The translations under genes were made by a program, and so were the position numbers. Positions 39,548 through 44,595 of a stretch of DNA of 44,595 nt are shown one piece after another (within the stretch, counting starts at the first letter, position 1; every line of letters starts with the position of its first letter). The notes under the pieces were generated by a model. The model worked only from the letters and a program-made list of their open reading frames with translations, made no database searches and was not told where the DNA came from. Source of the stretch: Microcaldota archaeon (GTDB lineage Archaea > Micrarchaeota > Micrarchaeia > Micrarchaeales > CABMGC01); contig JAGWGI010000009.1 of assembly GCA_028867435.1 (NCBI GenBank), positions 1 to 44,595 of the forward strand. Reading direction: 5' to 3'.

Positions 39548-40369
39548 CTATTTCAGCAGATTCTCATCAACGTATTTTAATGCATTCCTTGGGATCTGCA
39601 TGCCAATTCCCTCATCTGGTAAAACCCCCTCCCTTTTGAGCCTTGTCCAAACCGGGTTGTTATATGGCGAGAGGTTTGCTTCATAGTGCGGCATGATGCC
39701 AAACACCCTCCCACTAGGGTCGCAGATCGCTGCGATTGCCTTTATCGAGCCGTTGGGATTGTCAGGGTATTCCATTGTGGGCTTCCCAGTCCTTGGATTT
39801 ATGTAATACAACACTACCTGGTTGTTTGACTCAAGCTCCTCTAGGAGCCCGTTCTGGGCCACAAACTTTCCCTCCCCGTGCCTTATCGGGAGATACAGGC
39901 TCTTGATATCCCTGGTCCAAACGCAGCTTGAGTTTTGATTCACCCCAAGATGCACCCAGTCGTCCCTGAACTTACCTGAATCGTTGTAAGTGAGAGTCAC
40001 GCTCTGTACCTGTTCTACGTGCTCTGTGGGATTTGAACCTGGCAAAACCCCCGCCTTGACCAGCGCCTGGAAACCATTGCATACCCCTATTGCAAGCTTT
40101 CCATTCCTGACAAACTCCTTTAGCTCTTCTCCAAGCCCGAATCTTATCCGATTTGCCTGTATCTTTCCTGCAGCCACATGATCCCCGTCGGAGAATCCCC
40201 CGACGAATGCGATTATATGATACTCGTTTATGGTTTTTGGGGATGCAAGAAGGTCGTTTATGTGGATGCGCCTGACCTCTGCCCCAAGCCTGCCAAAGGA
40301 GTATGACATCTCCCTCTCGCAGTTAAGTCCGTAGCCTGTCGGAATTAATACCTTTGTCTTTCTCATCAC
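39548..40369 (-). CDS. purQ: phosphoribosylformylglycinamidine synthase subunit PurQ
   Basis: Glutaminase subunit supplying ammonia for the fourth step of purine synthesis. 273 residues, of the longer PurQ group. Class I glutamine amidotransferase triad: Cys97 in 'AIGVCNGFQALV', His228 and Glu230 in 'MPHYEANLSPY'. Start overlaps the purL stop by 4 bp (40366-40369), so the two are translationally coupled. Confidence 0.94.
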   Translation of the reverse strand: MMRKTKVLIPTGYGLNCEREMSYSFGRLGAEVRRIHINDLLASPKTINEYHIIAFVGGFSDGDHVAAGKIQANRIRFGLGEELKEFVRNGKLAIGVCNGFQALVKAGVLPGSNPTEHVEQVQSVTLTYNDSGKFRDDWVHLGVNQNSSCVWTRDIKSLYLPIRHGEGKFVAQNGLLEELESNNQVVLYYINPRTGKPTMEYPDNPNGSIKAIAAICDPSGRVFGIMPHYEANLSPYNNPVWTRLKREGVLPDEGIGMQIPRNALKYVDENLLK

Positions 40370-43368
40370 AACTCACCTAGGGTGCTCTTCCACACCCTCT
40401 TTAGCCAGCTTACATCTAGCCCAACTATCTCTTCTCCATCAAGGCCCTTTATGCGCATTGCGCTGTCTTCTGTTACCACTCCAATCTGCGCGCAAGAGTT
40501 CCTCTCCATTATCTTTTCGAACTCCTCTTTTTTCTCAGGCGGTATGGTGACAACGAATCTGCTGTTTGACTGGGAGAACAAAATAAAGTCCTCCCTTGGC
40601 TCCCCGCTGTATGGAACCCTCCTTAGATCCACGCTCATCCCATAGCCTCCCGCGAATGCGCACTGCGCAAGCGCCACTCCGATTCCGCCGATCGTGGGGG
40701 TGTGTATGGATGCTGCAAGTTCCTTCTCTGTAGCCTCGCTCATCGCATTGTATATTTGCTTTGCGCTGTGCGCGTCAACCTCTGGTGCCATGTTGCCGAT
40801 ATAGCCGCTGCCCTCAAGCTTCTCCCCCATGTAGGCAAAGTACTCCGAACCTCCAAGCTCCTGCTTTGTCTGTCCGACCATATACACAAGATCTCCAGGC
40901 CTCTTAACGTCCATTGTCACAGCCTTGCTAACATCATCCATCTTTGCCCTGGTGGAAAAGAGCAAAGTGGGCGGGATGGAGATAATCTCCCCGCTATCGC
41001 TCTTCCAGACATTCTTCATACTATCCTTTCCAGACACGCACGGTATCCCGAACTCGCTGCAGTACTCGCCAAGAGCCCGATTCGCCCTCACAAGCTGCGC
41101 CATCTTATACTCGCCATCAGCAGAGTCAAGGATTGAGAAGTTCCAGCAGAAGTTGTCTAGCGCATAAAACACCGAGTTTTTGCCAGGCAGCTTCCCTCCG
41201 ACCGCAATGATCCTCCTCACCGCCTCGTCTATCACAGAGGCTACCATGTCATAGGTGTCTATGTCCGAGTAGTACGGATTCACCCCATGGGCTACTATTA
41301 TCCCCTCCTTGCTGCCGTACTCAAGAAACGAGATAGTCGCATCGCTTGGTACATCCAAGTGCCTGCCAACAAGAGGCTTGACTACACTCAAGCCCTTGAC
41401 CTCATGATCGTACTGGCGCAGCTTGTCCTCCTTTGAGCACACATTGAGCCTTGAAAGCATGTCATCTAAGATCTCATCCATCCTCTCCGGTTTCTTGAAT
41501 GTCGGCTCCTCGTTTATCTTCCTCTGCCAGCTAGCCCTGAGCTCAAGTTTTGGCAGCCCGTCGTGCATGAACCCCATGTCAAGATAAGCAACAATTCTAT
41601 CCCCATATGTGGCGTGGAATTTTCCCGTACTCTCAAATGTTCCAAGGTCCGTAGCCCAAACCCCCCTTCTTTGCGCAAGCTCCCAAAGCTCTCCTGCCTT
41701 CCCTGGCTCAACCGCAATCGTCATTCTCTCCTGAGACTCGGAAACCTGTATCTCCCATGGCGCAAGTCCTCGGTACTTGAGCGGCGCCTTTTTCAGATCA
41801 ATCCTGCAGCCATTTGAATCCTTTGCCATCTCCCCGACCGATGAGGAGAGCCCACCTGCTCCATTGTCTGTTATGCACTTGTAGAGTCCCCTGTCACGCG
41901 CCTCAAGCAAGAAGTCAAACATCTTCTTTTGGGTTATCGAATCCCCAATCTGCACAGCCTGAGCAGGCGAGTTCTTGTCCAACTCCGCAGACGAGAATGT
42001 AGCGCCGTGTATCCCATCCTTACCTACTGCGCCTCCGACCATAAAGATGCGATCATTGTCCTGTGCCATCTTGAACTCCGAGGGCTTGCCGTTTATCATC
42101 GGCGGAATAATCCCTATCGTCCCGCAGTAAACCAGCGGCCTAAAGGCGTATCTACTATCAAAGATCTCCCAGCCTTCCATCAGTGGTATCCCGCTCTGGT
42201 TGCCTCCTGAACTCACCCCTTCGTGCACCCCATCCCTTGTCCTTCTTGGGTGCAGCACGCCGCTTTGCAGTTCTTTGTCGTAAAACGGGCTGCCAAGGCA
42301 GTACCCAAAAACGTTGAACATCGGCTCTGCCCCGATCCCGGCACCCATCACATCCCTGTTCACTCCAAGGATTCCGGTTATCGCCCCGCCAAACGGGTCT
42401 AGGGCAGATGGCGAGTTGTGGGTCTCTATCTTGTCTGCAACATTGATCCTTTCGTTGAATTTGATGATCGCCGCGTTGTCGCGGAATGAGGAGACCACCC
42501 AGTCGTATTTCTCGCTGATTTTCTCGCTTGGGCCCTTTATGAATGTCTTGAATAGGCTCTCAATTTCCTCAACTCTGCCCGTCTCATTTACATAACTGAT
42601 TTGCGCGTTGAAGATCTTGTGCTTGCAATGCTCAGACCACGTCTGCGCAAGAGTCTCAAGTTCAACATCAGTGGGCTTGTCCCAGAACTGCTCCTCCATC
42701 CCGACAGTCTTCCTCTCCGCCATGACCTCTGGTTTGTGGAAATGCTCCCTGATTGTCTTCATCTCATCTAGGCTAAGTGCCAGCACCCCATTCTTGCTTA
42801 TCTCCACAAGTTCCCTATCGCTAACGTTCAGATCGTATGCCCTAACTGTGTCATTCTCACCTCCCCTGATTACAGGAACTACAAACTCGATCCTGCCTGA
42901 TTTCACCTCATCGCGGCTTGCTATCATTATGCTCTCTATCCTCTCGTTCGCAAGAAGCTCGTTTGCGACCTTTCCGGCTTCCTCTTTGCTAATCCCGCTT
43001 ATCAGGTACTGCGTGGAAGTGTATACCCTCTCCTCCTGCCTTAGCGGCTTTTTGAGTATTTCCCTCACCGCGATGGTCGCATCCGTGCCTGCAGGATCGG
43101 TGACCCCCGGTTTGTAGCCCACCTCAATTAGATAGTCGAATTTCCCCTCTTCGCCGCTTAGGATCCTTTCACTTACCCGGTCAACAAATAGATCATTTTT
43201 GAGCCTTTCCGACTCTCTTTCATCCAGATTCATGTCCAGAGTATAGACCTTTCTTGTTTTCACGGTGACCTTATCGCTGCCAAGAAATTTTCTTAATTTT
43301 GCCTCCAGGGTCTTCCCTACCGGATCTGATTCCGAATTTTTTAGCCCAACTACGACCCGCTCCGGCAA
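40366..43368 (-). CDS. purL: PurS-PurS-PurL fusion (phosphoribosylformylglycinamidine synthase)
   Basis: 1,000 residues. Residues 3-75 and 78-150 are two PurS-like modules; the second has the clear 'KPGVTDPAGTDA' motif and 'LLANERIESI' helix end. The PurL body follows, with the catalytic His247 in 'TWSEHCKHK' and the ATP-site 'GGNQSGIPLMEG' region. Fusion means no free PurS is needed; the ammonia-donating PurQ is encoded next. The start is TTG at 43368 with GAGGGGG about 7 nt upstream; a TATA box (minus strand) lies at 43417-43423, preceded by four TGCACA repeats. Confidence 0.94.
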   Translation of the reverse strand: MPERVVVGLKNSESDPVGKTLEAKLRKFLGSDKVTVKTRKVYTLDMNLDERESERLKNDLFVDRVSERILSGEEGKFDYLIEVGYKPGVTDPAGTDATIAVREILKKPLRQEERVYTSTQYLISGISKEEAGKVANELLANERIESIMIASRDEVKSGRIEFVVPVIRGGENDTVRAYDLNVSDRELVEISKNGVLALSLDEMKTIREHFHKPEVMAERKTVGMEEQFWDKPTDVELETLAQTWSEHCKHKIFNAQISYVNETGRVEEIESLFKTFIKGPSEKISEKYDWVVSSFRDNAAIIKFNERINVADKIETHNSPSALDPFGGAITGILGVNRDVMGAGIGAEPMFNVFGYCLGSPFYDKELQSGVLHPRRTRDGVHEGVSSGGNQSGIPLMEGWEIFDSRYAFRPLVYCGTIGIIPPMINGKPSEFKMAQDNDRIFMVGGAVGKDGIHGATFSSAELDKNSPAQAVQIGDSITQKKMFDFLLEARDRGLYKCITDNGAGGLSSSVGEMAKDSNGCRIDLKKAPLKYRGLAPWEIQVSESQERMTIAVEPGKAGELWELAQRRGVWATDLGTFESTGKFHATYGDRIVAYLDMGFMHDGLPKLELRASWQRKINEEPTFKKPERMDEILDDMLSRLNVCSKEDKLRQYDHEVKGLSVVKPLVGRHLDVPSDATISFLEYGSKEGIIVAHGVNPYYSDIDTYDMVASVIDEAVRRIIAVGGKLPGKNSVFYALDNFCWNFSILDSADGEYKMAQLVRANRALGEYCSEFGIPCVSGKDSMKNVWKSDSGEIISIPPTLLFSTRAKMDDVSKAVTMDVKRPGDLVYMVGQTKQELGGSEYFAYMGEKLEGSGYIGNMAPEVDAHSAKQIYNAMSEATEKELAASIHTPTIGGIGVALAQCAFAGGYGMSVDLRRVPYSGEPREDFILFSQSNSRFVVTIPPEKKEEFEKIMERNSCAQIGVVTEDSAMRIKGLDGEEIVGLDVSWLKRVWKSTLGEL

Positions 43369-43410
43369 ATTACCCCCTCATCACCCAAAGATTTATCCTA
43401 TTTAGTTTTC

Positions 43411-43425
43411 GGAATTATTTATACC
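43411..43425 (-). promoter_or_regulatory. purL TATA box
   Basis: On the minus strand the sequence reads AGGTATAAATAATTCC. Expected transcription start is about 43395, giving a leader of about 27 nt before the TTG with its GAGGGGG ribosome site. Confidence 0.55.
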
Positions 43426-43429
43426 TTTG

Positions 43430-43560
43430 CTAAGCTGGAGCTTTGCACATTTAACCTCGCCTGCACATTTAATTGGGAAGCTGCACAAAAAAGGTTTTGA
43501 CTGCACAAAATAGAGGTGAATTAGTATGATTTAAATGCAAAGCCCTAAGCTGGAGTTTTG
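43430..43560. repeat. iteron-like block: four TGCACA repeats between two 16-bp direct repeats
   Basis: TGCACA occurs at 43444, 43462, 43482 and 43502, spaced 18, 20 and 20 bp, all in the same orientation. They are flanked by CTAAGCTGGAG(C/T)TTTG at 43430-43445 and 43545-43560. The block lies directly upstream of the purL TATA box and next to the 3' end of tRNA-Asp. Two-helical-turn spacing suggests sites for a protein that binds one face of DNA, possibly a purine regulator. Confidence 0.6.
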
Positions 43561-43564
43561 TAAA

Positions 43565-43639
43565 TGGCGCCTCGGCCGGGATTCGAACCCGGGTTACCAG
43601 CGTGACAGGCTAGTGTGCTAACCACTACACTACCGAGAC
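43565..43639 (-). tRNA. tRNA-Asp (anticodon GUC)
   Basis: On the minus strand: acceptor GTCTCGG pairs with CCGAGGC (one G-U), D-arm with 'GTGTAGTGGTTAGCAC', anticodon loop CTGTCAC with anticodon GTC at 43604-43606, T-arm GGGTTCGAATCCC, discriminator G (43568) and an encoded CCA (43565-43567). The 43640-43913 gap beyond it holds no gene I can support, only a start-less open stretch noted under findings. Confidence 0.95.
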
Positions 43640-43913
43640 CCACTTATCCATTTGCAGATAAACGGTTAAAATGGTTTGTTTTACGGTTACAGCATATTTT
43701 ATCAGAGCCTTTATGTGCCTCCTTGAACTATCCGATCTTTTGTAGAAAATCTTCCTTGGTCGTTCCTGCCTGAGCTATTATAAAAAGTAGAGTACCAGGA
43801 TCAATCTTAGATGGCTGCCTCGTTGTCTGGAAATGTTGAATCCTAATTTAAAATCAGGGAACAATCCGTTAGCTTACGAACGGCAGGTGGCATTTAAATC
43901 CAAAACGGCAACT

Positions 43914-44366
43914 TCACTCCTGCAATATCTGCTTCTGGACTGCCTTCAATTCCTCATCGCTAGCCTTCGGTCCCATCAGTGTGGTGACATAGCCTGGGTA
44001 CGCATCAAACCTTTTTCTCTCCCCAGCCTCGACTGCGCTGAAATCCTTTTGCTCAAGCCCTATCGCGGGGTAGAGTTTTGCGTGCAGATGGTTTACTCCC
44101 ATCCCCTCAAGCACAAGATGCACCCTGCCTACCTTGAGCTGCTTTTCAAGAAGTCTTGCAACCTTCCTTATTGCCGCCATAAGTTCATCAAATACCTTCT
44201 CGTCAACCTTGAACGCGTCGCTCTGGTGGTGCTCCTTTGGTATCACAAGTGTCTGTCCCTTTATGTTAGGGAAGATATCAAGGAAGGCAACGAACTTGTC
44301 GTCTTCCCAAATTTTGTATGATGGCACCTTACCATTTACTATCTTGCAAAAGATGCAGTTTTCCAT
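43914..44366 (-). CDS. HIT-family nucleotide hydrolase/transferase
   Basis: 150 residues from the ATG at 44366. N-terminal 'CIFCKIVNGKVPSYKIWEDDKFVAFLDIFP' with a CxxC pair is typical. 'GQTLVIPKEHH' and the active-site 'GVNHLHAKLYP' follow; the first two histidines of the HxHxH triad are present and the third is replaced by Lys, while the second (catalytic) His is kept. Likely acts on nucleotide phosphoramidates or dinucleoside polyphosphates. The next gene overlaps or abuts its start region. Confidence 0.9.
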   Translation of the reverse strand: MENCIFCKIVNGKVPSYKIWEDDKFVAFLDIFPNIKGQTLVIPKEHHQSDAFKVDEKVFDELMAAIRKVARLLEKQLKVGRVHLVLEGMGVNHLHAKLYPAIGLEQKDFSAVEAGERKRFDAYPGYVTTLMGPKASDEELKAVQKQILQE

Positions 44367-44377
44367 AATCACACCGT

Positions 44378-44590
44378 TCAATTGCTGTTTCCTAACCTTC
44401 TAATACAGTGTTCACAACTGTATTTGTATCGGTCAGATCCTTTAATGGCACTGTACCACAATACGAATGATACTAACGTCAAACAGAAATTGATGTGTTC
44501 CGTTGCTTGTTTTATCAGGAATTTCCATCTGTCGGTTTCATATTTTTCACCGTTATACTCGATAAGTCCTGCCTTCTCTGCAGGAGTCAT
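44378..44590 (-). CDS. hypothetical small Cys-containing protein at the window edge
   Basis: 70 residues beginning MTPAEKAGLIEYNGEKYETD, with a hydrophobic middle ('NFCLTLVSFVLWYSAI') and a terminal 'YKYSCEHCIRRLGNSN' carrying one CxxC. The frame may extend beyond the window edge. It ends 11 nt before the HIT start. No family recognised; a gene remnant is also possible. Confidence 0.4.
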   Translation of the reverse strand: MTPAEKAGLIEYNGEKYETDRWKFLIKQATEHINFCLTLVSFVLWYSAIKGSDRYKYSCEHCIRRLGNSN

Positions 44591-44595
44591 GCCCA

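Overview
The window is a stretch of archaeal chromosome. Protein families (RadA, PriS, diphthine synthase, Taw1, eukaryotic-type ribosomal proteins, Pth2), TATA-box promoters with leaderless or very short leaders, and a 383-residue three-unit tRNA-splicing endonuclease of the kind described in ARMAN-2 point to a DPANN archaeon, most likely a Micrarchaeum-like Micrarchaeota. This placement is inferred from gene content only.

Layout. 1-850: edge of an IS110-type transposase, one unknown gene and a decayed gene. 850-8,100: housekeeping genes (DUF92 membrane protein, radA, dph5, UPF0104 flippase-like protein, taw1, endA, PRC-barrel protein, dcd) ending in tRNA-Glu(UUC). 8,112-16,616: an 8.5-kb integrated element that reads as a casposon. 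It has 49-bp terminal inverted repeats, a 14-bp target duplication overlapping the 3' end of tRNA-Glu, a Cas1 casposase, a family B DNA polymerase of the protein-primed type, a split HNH nuclease, two zinc-binding proteins, HTH proteins and a membrane-anchored transglutaminase-like protein. Genes run outward from one divergent promoter at about 12,580. 16,690-25,760: mixed housekeeping (HAD phosphatase, prepilin peptidase, alkyltransferase, branched-chain aminotransferase, Pth2, primase small subunit, IMPase) with several small or unknown genes. 25,850-32,950: L15e, a Pcc1-like gene, then an L3-L4-L23-L2-S19-L22-S3-L29-aIF1 operon, interrupted by an AT-rich membrane-protein gene between S3 and L29. 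33,000-37,300: unknowns, a PNPOx-like protein, a RAM-domain protein, a CBS-pair protein, a TMEM175-like channel and a lone NuoM-type subunit. 37,376-38,769: a two-gene restriction-modification island. 38,850-44,590: FKBP isomerase, purQ and a PurS-PurS-PurL fusion, an iteron-like repeat block, tRNA-Asp, a HIT protein and a small unknown at the edge.

The most notable system is the casposon. Casposase and polymerase end in similar about 40-residue HTH-like tails, which suggests both proteins could be directed to the same DNA ends. The polymerase/HNH half of the element is also unusually rich in the hexamer GTTATC/GATAAC. Other items to note are a 13-histidine tail on ribosomal protein L22, a candidate small structured RNA at 1,585-1,660, and four TGCACA repeats spaced 18-20 bp upstream of purL. 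All homology calls were made by eye; no database search was run.
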